The notes beneath the pieces were generated by a model. It saw only the letters and a program-made list of their open reading frames with translations, did no database searches and was not told the origin of the DNA. A stretch of 64,000 nucleotides of DNA, taken from JACCXG01 sp963836735 (GTDB lineage Bacteria > Acidobacteriota > Vicinamibacteria > Vicinamibacterales > 2-12-FULL-66-21). Both the position numbers and the translations under genes were made by a program. The stretch covers positions 23,015-87,014 of the forward strand of contig CAWIKP010000038.1 in the NCBI GenBank assembly GCA_963836735.1. Reading direction: 5' to 3'. This document shows positions 20,069 through 28,157 of the stretch, piece by piece (the first letter of the stretch is position 1; the number at the start of each line of letters is the position of its first letter).

Positions 20069-20635
20069 TCATCGTCCCATCTCCAGAAAATTCCTCAACA
20101 CCTGCTTTCCCTCACCCGTCAGCACCGACTCCGGATGGAACTGGACTCCATGGATTGGGAACTCTCTGTGCCGCACCCCCATGAGCGTGCCGTCGTCGGT
20201 TCGCGCAGCAGCCTCGAGGACGTCAGGCAGCGGATCGCCAACGATCAACGAGTGGTATCGGCCGGCCACGAACGGCTGCGATACGCCTCGGAACACGCCG
20301 CGCCCGTCGTGCTGGATGGACGAAACCTTGCCGTGCATCAGCTGCGAAGCCCGGATCACCGCGCCGCCGAAGGCGATCCCGATGCCCTGGTGTCCCAGGC
20401 AGACGCCGAGCACGGGGGTGTGCGGCCCGAAGCGGCGAATCGCGTCGACCGTGACGCCGGCGTCCTCCGGGCGGCCTGGGCCCGGCGAGATCACGATGTG
20501 CGTGGGACGGAGCTCGTCGATTTCGTCGAGGGTGATCTCGTCGTTGCGGCGGACCCGTGGCGGCGCGCCGAGCTCACCGAGGTATTGGGCGAGGTTGAAC
20601 GTGAACGAGTCGTAGTTGTCGATCAGGAGGATCAC
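20069..20635 (-). CDS. trpG: Anthranilate synthase glutamine amidotransferase subunit
   Basis: Class I amidotransferase that releases ammonia from glutamine for TrpE. Oxyanion-hole motif SPGPGRPEDAG, nucleophile in VLGVCLGHQGIG, and His/Glu of the triad in GVQFHPESVLT. The length, 188 residues, is standard. In many bacteria the same subunit also serves aminodeoxychorismate synthase (PabA); I saw no separate pabA here. ATGA overlap with trpE. Confidence 0.95.
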   Translation of the reverse strand: MILLIDNYDSFTFNLAQYLGELGAPPRVRRNDEITLDEIDELRPTHIVISPGPGRPEDAGVTVDAIRRFGPHTPVLGVCLGHQGIGIAFGGAVIRASQLMHGKVSSIQHDGRGVFRGVSQPFVAGRYHSLIVGDPLPDVLEAAARTDDGTLMGVRHREFPIHGVQFHPESVLTGEGKQVLRNFLEMGR

Positions 20636-22119
20636 AGGCCCTCCTCCGCCATGGCGAGCGCCTGCAGCAGCGCGCGCGCCTTGTCGCGCGTCTCTTCGTA
20701 CTCGGCGGCGGGATTCGAATCGGCGACGATTCCGGCCCCAGCCTGGATCCGTGCCTTGCCGTCACGGATTGTGATTGTGCGAATCGCGATGCAGAAGTCG
20801 AGATTGCCCGCGAAGTCGATGTAGCCGATCGCTCCGGCATAGACGTCACGACGCGTCGGCTCGAGCTCCGACAGGATCTGCATCGCGCGGATTTTCGGGG
20901 CGCCGGACACCGTGCCGGCCGGGAAGCAGGCAACGAGCGCGTCGAGGTGATCCTGATCGTCGGCGAGCGTTCCGTCGACCGTGGACACGAGATGCATCAC
21001 GTGCGAATAGCGCTCGAGGGCCATGTACTGCGGCACCCGCACCGATCCGAACCGGCAGACGCGCCCGAGATCGTTGCGGCCCAGGTCGACCAGCATCACG
21101 TGCTCGGCCCGTTCCTTCTCGTTCCGCTTCAACTCCTCGCCGAGCCGCAGGTCCTCGTCCTCGTTGGTTCCGCGCGGGCGCGTGCCGGCGATCGGGTGGG
21201 TTTCCGCACGCCGGCCTTCGACCCGCACCAGCATCTCGGGAGACGACCCCACGATCGACAGGCCGCCCAGCCGGATGAAATACATGTACGGCGACGGGTT
21301 CACGTGGCGGAGGGCGCGATAGACCGTGAACGGGTCGGCGGTGATGTCCGCTTCGAACCGCTGCGAGAGGACCGCCTGATAGATGTCGCCGGCCGCGATC
21401 CGCTCCTTGATCGTCCGAACCCCCGTCTCGAAGTGTTCCCGCGTCTGATTGCAGCGGACGTCGGGAGCGCCATTACCTGCCGCCTGCCGCTGTGACAGGC
21501 TCCGCTCCAGCTCGCGCTCGAGGAACTGGATCTTCGCGCACGCGAACTGATAGAGCGCGTTCAGATCTTCGTCGGCGGTGATGCGTGCGTTGGCCACGAT
21601 CAGAATCCGGTGCTTCACGTGATCGAATACCAGCACCGTGTCGAACAGCATGAACCCCGCATCGTCTTCTGCCGGACCCGATGCCCAGCTCGCGCGCTGC
21701 CACGCCTGCTCGAGCGCCGGCTCGAAGGCCGGCGACGCGTCGTAGCCGATGAAGCCGACGGCGCCGCCCGTGAACCGCGGGAGGCCAGGGACATACGGCG
21801 CCTGGAACTCGGCCATCATCCGGCGCACGACCGTGATGAACGGCTCGTCGCTTTCCGTCCGCACCCCGGAGCGATCGATGGACGTCTTCCCCTGGCTGGC
21901 TTTCAGGACGAGGAAGGGATCCTTGCCGAGGAACGAATACCGCGCCACTCGCTCGCCCCCTTCGACACTCTCGAAGAGGAAGGCGTAGTCGGAATGCTCC
22001 GCGATCTTCAGAAACGCCGAGACCGGCGTCAGAAGGTCCGCGATGATTTCTTTCACGACCGGCACGAAGGTGCCGCGTCGCGACAGGTCCACGAACTCCT
22101 CGAAGGTCGTTTGTTTCAT
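20632..22119 (-). CDS. trpE: Anthranilate synthase component I
   Basis: Makes anthranilate from chorismate, the committed step to tryptophan. ATG 22119 gives 495 residues and overlaps the aroDE stop by four bases. The N-terminal feedback site is present as AFLFESVEGGERVARYSFLG (LLES motif as LFES), so tryptophan inhibition is expected. The chorismate-binding half shows SSPEMLVRVEG, HPIAGTRPRG, RAEHVMLVDLGRNDLGRVC and FPAGTVSGAPKIRAMQ. The long extra open frame upstream is out of register with aroDE and not part of the protein. Confidence 0.96.
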   Translation of the reverse strand: MKQTTFEEFVDLSRRGTFVPVVKEIIADLLTPVSAFLKIAEHSDYAFLFESVEGGERVARYSFLGKDPFLVLKASQGKTSIDRSGVRTESDEPFITVVRRMMAEFQAPYVPGLPRFTGGAVGFIGYDASPAFEPALEQAWQRASWASGPAEDDAGFMLFDTVLVFDHVKHRILIVANARITADEDLNALYQFACAKIQFLERELERSLSQRQAAGNGAPDVRCNQTREHFETGVRTIKERIAAGDIYQAVLSQRFEADITADPFTVYRALRHVNPSPYMYFIRLGGLSIVGSSPEMLVRVEGRRAETHPIAGTRPRGTNEDEDLRLGEELKRNEKERAEHVMLVDLGRNDLGRVCRFGSVRVPQYMALERYSHVMHLVSTVDGTLADDQDHLDALVACFPAGTVSGAPKIRAMQILSELEPTRRDVYAGAIGYIDFAGNLDFCIAIRTITIRDGKARIQAGAGIVADSNPAAEYEETRDKARALLQALAMAEEGL

Positions 22120-23681
22120 ACCGGCATCTGTCCTGCGGCTTGCTGGAAGAGCCCGGCCGGCGGCGCCTGGCCCGTCCAGATCTCGAATTGCTTTTCCGCC
22201 TGGGCCACGAGCATTTCGAGGCCGCCAATCGTCGTACACCCTGCCGCGCGCGCGTCGGCGAGGAGCCTGGTTTCCGCCGGCACGTAGAGGAGCTCGTAGA
22301 CCAGCGTCCCGTCGAGCGCGGCACCCGCCATCGGGCTGTTCACTGCAGCGTCGCCGTCCGATGGCGTGCTGTTGACGAGCACGTCCCAGCTGCCCGCGGC
22401 AGGCGGCAGAGTCCCGACCGTGCCTGCCGCGAGATCGGCCAGCTCGCGCGCCGCCTCGGGACGCCGGGCGCAGACCGTGACCTCGGCGCCGAGATCCGCG
22501 AGGGCGATGGCGACAGCACGAGCGGCGCCGCCGGCGCCGAGAATCGAAGCGCGCAGTTTGTTTCTTCCGCCTAAAGGCGGAAGCCACCCGCCTTCGCGCT
22601 CAGTGCGACGGCGGGCAGGCTTCTCAGACTGGTGGCTTCCGCCTTTAGGCGGAAGGTCTGCCGCAGCCCCCAGCCTGCTAACCAACGGCGCCGCGAACCC
22701 GTGAACATCCGTGTTGTAGCCGTGCCAGTGGCCGTCACGCATCGCCAGCGTGTTGATGGCGCCAACCCGCTGCGCCAGCGGATCGAGCTGGTCGGCGGCG
22801 CTCATCAGCGACACTTTGAACGGGGCGGTAATGCTCACGCCCGACAGACCAAGGCCCCGGGCGAACGTGAGCGAAGTCGGCGGCGTCGGTGGCCTGGAGC
22901 GGGAGGTACACCGCATCGAGCCGAGACACTGGAAGCCGGCGTTGTGCATCACCGGCGACAGCGAGTGCATGATCGGGTTGCCCACCACGCCATAGATGGC
23001 TGTGTTCGGCTTCAGGTCGCGAAAACGGAACTCGTTCAGCAGCCGCGCCAGCGAGATCTGGCCGGGCGCGACGTTGTCGCCGGCATAGGTCCACGCGTTC
23101 CCGAGCCGGGTGGCCAGGATCCGGGACGCGACCCCGGCATCGCCCATCGCAATCAGGACCTGGCCCGGCGTGCCGCTGCTGTTCCCCGAAGCCCGCGGCG
23201 CAGCCAGCGCCATGAGTCGCAACGTGTCCCGCAAGGAGCGCGACTCGACGGCCAGCTTGGCGATCTCCGCGCCCGAGGCCCGAAGCGCCGCCCACCGCTC
23301 CTCGAGGTCGTCCGGGATCGAACCGAAGATGTGGGAGGAGAGAATCAGCCCCTTGCCCTGGCGGCCCCGGATCAATTCCCCGGCAAAGCCGGCGCGCGCC
23401 TCGACATCGACGTAATCCGCGCCACGCGCGAAGGCGTCTTCGAGAATCCGGCGACGCTCTTCCTCGGCTCCTTTGAAATAGCCGCCCTCCCATTCGGCGC
23501 GGCACGTGACGATGACCGGGCCGCGGCGGCCCTCGAGCGCGCCGGCGGCGTCAGGGCGGTCGACCGTGTCGAGGCGCATCTCGACCAGGTCGGCGCCGAC
23601 CTCCTCGGCGGCATCCCGATTCCGCCGGATTTCGCTCATCGTGCGGCCGGTGACGGCGACGCACACTCGAGAATTGGCCAT
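22116..23681 (-). CDS. aroDE: AroD-AroE fusion: type I 3-dehydroquinate dehydratase / shikimate dehydrogenase
   Basis: Bifunctional enzyme for steps 3 and 4 of the shikimate pathway. Residues ~1-225 are a type I dehydroquinase: EMRLDTVDR, YVDVEAR, SSHIF and KLAVESRS (Schiff-base Lys). Residues ~230-520 are shikimate dehydrogenase: VVGNPIMHSLSPVMHN, SITAPFK (catalytic Lys), GYNTDVHGF and the NADP loop ILGAGGAARAV. Two oddities: about 20 residues after FQCLG are out of frame because of a one-base loss followed by a one-base gain (about 22860-22925), and a 92-base palindromic repeat is inserted in frame just before the NADP loop. First gene of the aromatic block. Confidence 0.92.
   Translation of the reverse strand: MANSRVCVAVTGRTMSEIRRNRDAAEEVGADLVEMRLDTVDRPDAAGALEGRRGPVIVTCRAEWEGGYFKGAEEERRRILEDAFARGADYVDVEARAGFAGELIRGRQGKGLILSSHIFGSIPDDLEERWAALRASGAEIAKLAVESRSLRDTLRLMALAAPRASGNSSGTPGQVLIAMGDAGVASRILATRLGNAWTYAGDNVAPGQISLARLLNEFRFRDLKPNTAIYGVVGNPIMHSLSPVMHNAGFQCLGSMRCTSRSRPPTPPTSLTFARGLGLSGVSITAPFKVSLMSAADQLDPLAQRVGAINTLAMRDGHWHGYNTDVHGFAAPLVSRLGAAADLPPKGGSHQSEKPARRRTEREGGWLPPLGGRNKLRASILGAGGAARAVAIALADLGAEVTVCARRPEAARELADLAAGTVGTLPPAAGSWDVLVNSTPSDGDAAVNSPMAGAALDGTLVYELLYVPAETRLLADARAAGCTTIGGLEMLVAQAEKQFEIWTGQAPPAGLFQQAAGQMPV
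22564..22655. repeat. Palindromic repeat element inserted in frame inside aroDE
   Basis: Both ends carry CTTCCGCCTAAAGGCGGAAG or its complement; with flanks the arms match perfectly over 25 bases, and an inner CCCGCC/GGCGGG stem continues the hairpin. A second copy is at 28081-28155. In the minus-strand frame it adds about 30 residues (PPKGGSH...WLPPLGGR) between the catalytic and NADP halves of AroE without breaking the frame. Confidence 0.85.
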
Positions 23682-23693
23682 AAAAACGAAAAA

Positions 23694-23719
23694 GCCCCCT
23701 CAGCAAAAGCTGAGGAGGC
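23694..23719 (-). terminator. Intrinsic terminator hairpin of the trp attenuator
   Basis: On the minus strand GCCTCCTCAGC, loop TTTT, GCTGAGGGGGC, then TTTTTCGTTTTT running straight to the aroDE ATG. The stem has 11 pairs including one G-T. It stands between the promoter and the first gene, so it must be read through or prevented for the operon to be expressed. Confidence 0.85.
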
Positions 23720-23748
23720 CTTTGAATGCCGGTCCGCGCGCCAGTCGG

Positions 23749-23841
23749 CTAGCGGTCTGCCCCCTCAGCAGAGCTGCGCCGCCACCAATAGGACGTCGTC
23801 CCGGGACAGCCAGCGATGGAGAGGGTAAACAGGTAACGCAA
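23749..23841 (-). promoter_or_regulatory. trpL: trp leader peptide with tandem Trp codons and antiterminator segment
   Basis: A short frame ends at TAG 23751-23749 and contains two adjacent TGG codons (23787-23782). Just downstream of them the segment GCTGAGGGGGC (23769-23759) is identical to the 3' strand of the terminator, so it can pair with the shared middle strand (23719-23709) and block terminator formation. This is the classical geometry of ribosome-mediated attenuation. The start codon is the weak point: the only in-frame candidates are TTG (23841) or CTG, without a good ribosome site. The segment 1 partner is not obvious either. Confidence 0.65.
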
Positions 23842-23850
23842 AGTCCGGCC

Positions 23851-23879
23851 ACGATAGCACCTTTGTTCTTGACCTGCAA
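23851..23879 (-). promoter_or_regulatory. Putative promoter of the aroDE-trp block
   Basis: Minus strand TTGCAG (23879-23874), 17-base spacer, TATCGT (23856-23851); each box matches four to five positions of the consensus. It lies just upstream of the leader peptide, as an attenuated operon needs. Confidence 0.45.
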
Positions 23880-23897
23880 GCGCTTGCTCTCTATAAC
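23869..23897 (+). promoter_or_regulatory. Sigma-70-type promoter of the S55 peptidase gene
   Basis: TTGACC, 17-base spacer, TATAAC: five of six matches in each box. It points toward the ATG at 23986 and shares its -35 boundary with the minus-strand promoter. Confidence 0.7.
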
Positions 23898-23985
23898 GGA
23901 TCGAGGCGGCTCACTAACGACTCGGGCCTGTAGTTCTGAAGACCTGCCGGCAGCCGCCGGTGCCCTCTCCAGCGTCCAAACGGAT

Positions 23986-25835
23986 ATGAAAACTCGAACT
24001 GCTGCGGCAGCGATAGCCCTCGCTGCGCTGGTTGCCTCCGCACCCCGCGCCGCCACTCCCGCTCATGCCCGTCAGCGAGATCCGCACCGGGATGACCGGC
24101 GTGGGGCGGACGGTGTTCGAGGGCTCGGAGCTTCAGGAGTTCAAGGTCCAGATCCTGGGTGTTCTCCACAACGTCCAGGGCCCGAAGCGCGACCTGATCC
24201 TGGCCCGCCTCGAGGGCGGACCGCTCGCCCAGACGGGCGTTGCGCAGGGGATGAGTGGAAGCCCTGTCTACATCGACGGACGGCTGATTGGCGCGGTCTC
24301 GTATTCGATCGGCGCGTTCTCGAAGGAGCCGATCGCGGGGATTACGCCGATCGAAGAGATGAAGGACGCGACCGCGATGCCGCGTGCCCGCGCGCCGAGC
24401 CAGGCGCGCCTCGAGCTTCCGGTGACCCGCGAGAGCCTCGCGGCCGCGCTCACGGCCACCTACGCCCGGCTGGCGCCATTTGCCGCCCGGCCCGCCGACG
24501 TTCAGACGATCGGCATTCCTGCCGCCGCCGGCGCCCAGCTCGGCGCCATGATGCGGCCGATCTCGACGCCGCTGCTGATGGGCGGCTTCGAGCCGGACAT
24601 CGCGGACTTCGTGGCCGGCGCCTTCCGGGATTCCGGCTTCACGCCGATCATCACCGGGCGCCGCCTCCAGTGACGTCGAAGCACCGACCGGTCCCCTCCG
24701 CGAAGGAGATGCGGTCGGCGTGTCGCTCATCGCCGGCGACCTGGAAATGGGCGCAACCGGCACCGTGACCCACATCGACGGCGACCGCGTGTACGCGTTC
24801 GGCCATCCTTTCTACAACCTGGGCCCCGCCGAGTTCCCGATGACTCGCGCGCACGTCTACACGATGCTCCCGAGCCTGATGACGTCGTTCAAGATCTCGA
24901 GCCTCGGTGAGACGATCGGGACCATGCAGCAGGATCGGGCGACGGCAATCGCGGGAACGCTCGGCAAGGGACCGGCGCTGGTGCCGATGACGATCACGGT
25001 TGTTTCGGACCGGGAAACCGGAGCGACACCGGTGACCCGCACGGTCAAGCTGAACCTCGTGAACGATCAGTTGTTCACGCCGCTCCTCGCCTACGTCTCG
25101 ATGTTCAACACGCTCGGTGCGTACGAGCGCCAGTACGGCACCGCCACGCTCGCGGTCAAGAGCCGCGCCCGGCTGAAGGGGCACGGCGATCTGTCGCTGG
25201 AGGACGTGTTCGCGAACGAGAACCCGATTCTCGGCGCCTCGACGGCCGTGGCCGGTCCGCTGACGATGATGCTCGGGAACAACATCGAGGCGGTGACGCT
25301 CGAAGGCCTCGATGTCACGGTGACGGCCACCGAAACGCCGCGAACCGCAAGCATCGAGCGCGTGTGGCTGGACGATATCCGTCCGCGCGCCGGCCGCACC
25401 GTGCCGCTGAAGGTGCTGACCCGATCGTATCGGGGCGAGGAAAAGATCTCGACGCTGCCGATCGAGATTCCGGCGAACGCACCGAAGGAGCTGACGGTGC
25501 TGGTGAGCGACGGCCGTCAGCTGAATGCCATGGAGCAGCGTGAGCTGCGCGGATCGCTGCAGCCGCAGACGATCGCCCAACTGGTCCGCGTGCTGAACGA
25601 GACGCGGCGGAACAACCGCATCTACGTGCGCCTGATCACCGGCCGCGCCGGCGCTGTCGTCAACGGCGAAGCGATGACCGCGCTGCCGCCGTCGGTCCTC
25701 TCGGTTCTCGAAGCCGATCGCAATGGCGGCAGCTTCACGCCCATCCGGAACGCGACGCTCGGCGAATGGGAAATCCCGGCCGACGCCGCCGTGAACGGCT
25801 CGCGCGCCCTGACCATCAATCTCGAGGCGCGGTAG
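23986..25835 (+). CDS. SpoIVB-type peptidase S55 domain protein (two frameshifts)
   Basis: Exported serine peptidase of the SpoIVB/S55 kind, ~615 residues when the frames are joined. ATG 23986 starts a signal peptide; the domain begins VSEIRTGMTGVGRTVFEG, and the serine motif is AQGMSGSPVYIDGRLIGAVSYS. A second conserved block, HIDGDRVYAFGHPFYN, carries histidines. The frame shifts by one extra base near 24055 (ACTCCCGCTC, where CC restores it) and again near 24660-24675. In spore formers SpoIVB cleaves a signalling complex; here no sporulation genes are visible and the role is unknown. It is followed three bases later by a secreted beta-propeller gene, a likely partner. Confidence 0.83.
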
Positions 25836-25838
25836 CGC

Positions 25839-28079
25839 ATGATCACACGCCGTTTTCCACGCCATCTGGCGTTCGTCTGTGCGCTCGTCTGCGTCCTGAC
25901 CATCGCGTTGACCGGCGCCAGTCCGACCTTCTGGACGGTCTCGTCGCAGGCGGACTTTCTCAAGGGGGACGTCGAGGATCTGTCGATCGACAGCGACGGC
26001 CGGATGTTCCTCGGGCCGGCCGCGTCGGTGCTCGGAGAGACCTCGGCTCCGTTCCTCTGGTCGATCGTGGCGGCGCCAGACGGCTCGCTGTGGGCCGGCA
26101 GCGGAAACGAAGGCAAGGTCCTCAAGGTGTCGAAGGACGGCAAAGTGACGACGTTCTTCGATGCGGCGGAGCTCGAGGTGCACGCCATCGCGCCGGCGCC
26201 GCAGGGCGGGCTGTATGTCGCCACGTCCCCCGACGGAAAGATCTATTCGGTCGCCGCCGACGGCTCCTCGAAGACGCTGTTCGATCCCGACGACAAATAC
26301 ATCTGGGCCCTCGCCTCGGATCCATCCGGCACTCTCTACGCCGCGACCGGCGACAAGGGCGTCATCTACAAGATCACCCCCGATGGCAAGGGCAGCCGTT
26401 TCTACAAGACGAGCGCCACCAACGTCGTTTCGCTTGCGGTCACCAAATCCGGTGAGGTGATCGCCGGAACCGAATCGCCAGGCCGCGTCTTCCGAATCGA
26501 TGCGAGCGGAAAGGCGTTCGTGCTGCTCGATTCACCCTATCGTGAGATCCACGCGCTCCGGATGGCCCCCGACGGCACCATCTATGCGGCAGCCGTGAGC
26601 GCGACGCCGCCATCCGGAGGCAGCGATCGTCCCTCGGAGCCCTCGCCGATCGACGCGGGCCGCTCGGTCGTTCCGTCGGTCTCGACGGAGATCACGTCGA
26701 TGACGATGGTCGAGGGCGGGCTGCCTTCCTCTACCTCGCCGGCCTCCAGCCGCGGGCCCCGCCGACCGGCCCGTGGCGCGATCTACCGGATCAAGAGCGA
26801 CGGGCTGTGGGACTCGGTCTGGGAAACCGGCGAGGACGCGCCGTACGACGTCGTGGTCGAGGACGGCGGCAGCCTCCTCGTCGGGACCGGAACCGAAGGA
26901 AAGATCTTCCGGTTGAGCGGCAATCCTGCGCGGGCCACGCTCCTGGCGCGCGCGACGGCACGTCAGGTCACCGCCCTTCTCCGCGAACCCTCCGGCCGCA
27001 TCGTCGGCGCGACCAGCAACCCCGGAAAAGTCTTCGCCTTGTCGTCGTCCCCCGCGAAGCTCGGAACGTACGAGTCCGATATCCGCGATGCGGGAACGGT
27101 CGCGAGCTGGGGCGCGATTCGGTGGCGGTTCACCGGCCGTCCGGGCCAGGTGCAGGTCGTCACACGGTCGGGGAATACGGATACGCCCGATGAAACGTGG
27201 AGCCCCTGGTCGAAGCCGTATACCGTTGCCGAGGGGGAACCGATTGGCAGCCCCAACGCGCGGTATCTGCAGTGGAAAGCCACCATCACGAGCGAGAGCG
27301 GTGAAGGTCCCGTGCTGACCTCGGTGACCGCGGCTTACCTGCCTCGGAATCTCAGGCCCGAGCTGACGTCGATCACCGTGCACCCTCCAGGAGCGGTGTT
27401 CCAGCGACCGTTCTCGACCGGCGAGATGGAGATTGCCGGTTTCGAGGACAACACGTCCGATGGCCGGCAGCCGACGCAGTCCGCTTCGTCCACCACGCCG
27501 CCGCCAACCGCAACTCCCCCGCTGGGGCGGCGGATTTATCAGAAGGGGCTGCAGACGTTCGTCTGGAAGGCGGAGGATCAGAACGACGATCGGCTTCAGT
27601 ACGACGTTTTTCACCGGCGCGAAGGGGAAACGTCCTGGAAAGTGCTGAAGCGGGGGCTCTGGGATGCCATCACGGTCTGGGACACGACGTCGGTTCCCGA
27701 CGGCACATACGTGCTCAAGGTCGCCGCGACCGATGCGCCGTCGAACTCGCCTGCCACCACGCTGGTCGGAGAGCTCGAGAGCAGCACCTTCGAGATCGAC
27801 AATTCACCGCCCCGCATCGAGATCCAGCCGGCGACACGCGCGAACAGCCGCTCGGTGTTCTTCACGGTTCGCGACGAGCAGTCGTCGGTGCAACGGGTGG
27901 AGTATTCGCTCGACGGGAGCCGGTGGCGAAACGTGTATCCGAAGGACGGCATCGCCGACTCCCGCCGCGAGGAATTCGAGATCGTGCTCGAGGAAAGCGA
28001 AATCGGCCGCAGCGTGCTGATTCGTGCCACCGACGCGATGAACAACGTGGCGACGGCGGTGACCGACGTGAGGAAGTAG
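25839..28079 (+). CDS. Secreted beta-propeller protein with C-terminal beta-sandwich domains
   Basis: A 746-residue protein with a signal peptide (hydrophobic residues 8-27). Residues ~60-420 contain repeated blades of the type SDGRMFLG, PDGSLWAGSGNEGKVLKVSKDG, SGTLYAATGDKGVIYKI, as in NHL/SMP-30-like propellers, interrupted by a Ser/Pro-rich insert (~265-325). The C-terminal part (~440-745) has YLQWKATI, FVWKAEDQNDDRLQYDV and two Ig/FN3-like segments (DGTYVLKVAATDAP, VFFTVRDEQSSVQRVEYSLDG). No catalytic motif is evident. Its start three bases after the S55 peptidase gene suggests they are made together; binding or scaffolding on the cell surface is inferred. Confidence 0.8.
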   Translation: MITRRFPRHLAFVCALVCVLTIALTGASPTFWTVSSQADFLKGDVEDLSIDSDGRMFLGPAASVLGETSAPFLWSIVAAPDGSLWAGSGNEGKVLKVSKDGKVTTFFDAAELEVHAIAPAPQGGLYVATSPDGKIYSVAADGSSKTLFDPDDKYIWALASDPSGTLYAATGDKGVIYKITPDGKGSRFYKTSATNVVSLAVTKSGEVIAGTESPGRVFRIDASGKAFVLLDSPYREIHALRMAPDGTIYAAAVSATPPSGGSDRPSEPSPIDAGRSVVPSVSTEITSMTMVEGGLPSSTSPASSRGPRRPARGAIYRIKSDGLWDSVWETGEDAPYDVVVEDGGSLLVGTGTEGKIFRLSGNPARATLLARATARQVTALLREPSGRIVGATSNPGKVFALSSSPAKLGTYESDIRDAGTVASWGAIRWRFTGRPGQVQVVTRSGNTDTPDETWSPWSKPYTVAEGEPIGSPNARYLQWKATITSESGEGPVLTSVTAAYLPRNLRPELTSITVHPPGAVFQRPFSTGEMEIAGFEDNTSDGRQPTQSASSTTPPPTATPPLGRRIYQKGLQTFVWKAEDQNDDRLQYDVFHRREGETSWKVLKRGLWDAITVWDTTSVPDGTYVLKVAATDAPSNSPATTLVGELESSTFEIDNSPPRIEIQPATRANSRSVFFTVRDEQSSVQRVEYSLDGSRWRNVYPKDGIADSRREEFEIVLEESEIGRSVLIRATDAMNNVATAVTDVRK

Positions 28080-28080
28080 G

Positions 28081-28155
28081 CTCGATCTTCCGCCTAAAGG
28101 CGGAAGCCAGAATCGGGGAGGTCTGCTAGCTTCCGCCTTTAGGCGGAAGATCGAG
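28081..28155. repeat. Palindromic repeat element, intergenic copy
   Basis: Perfect 27-base inverted arms (CTCGATCTTCCGCC... and complement) around 21 bases, built on the same CTTCCGCCTAAAGGCGGAAG core as the copy inside aroDE. It lies between two convergent genes, starting right after one stop codon and ending two bases before the other. Confidence 0.85.
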
Positions 28156-28157
28156 AT

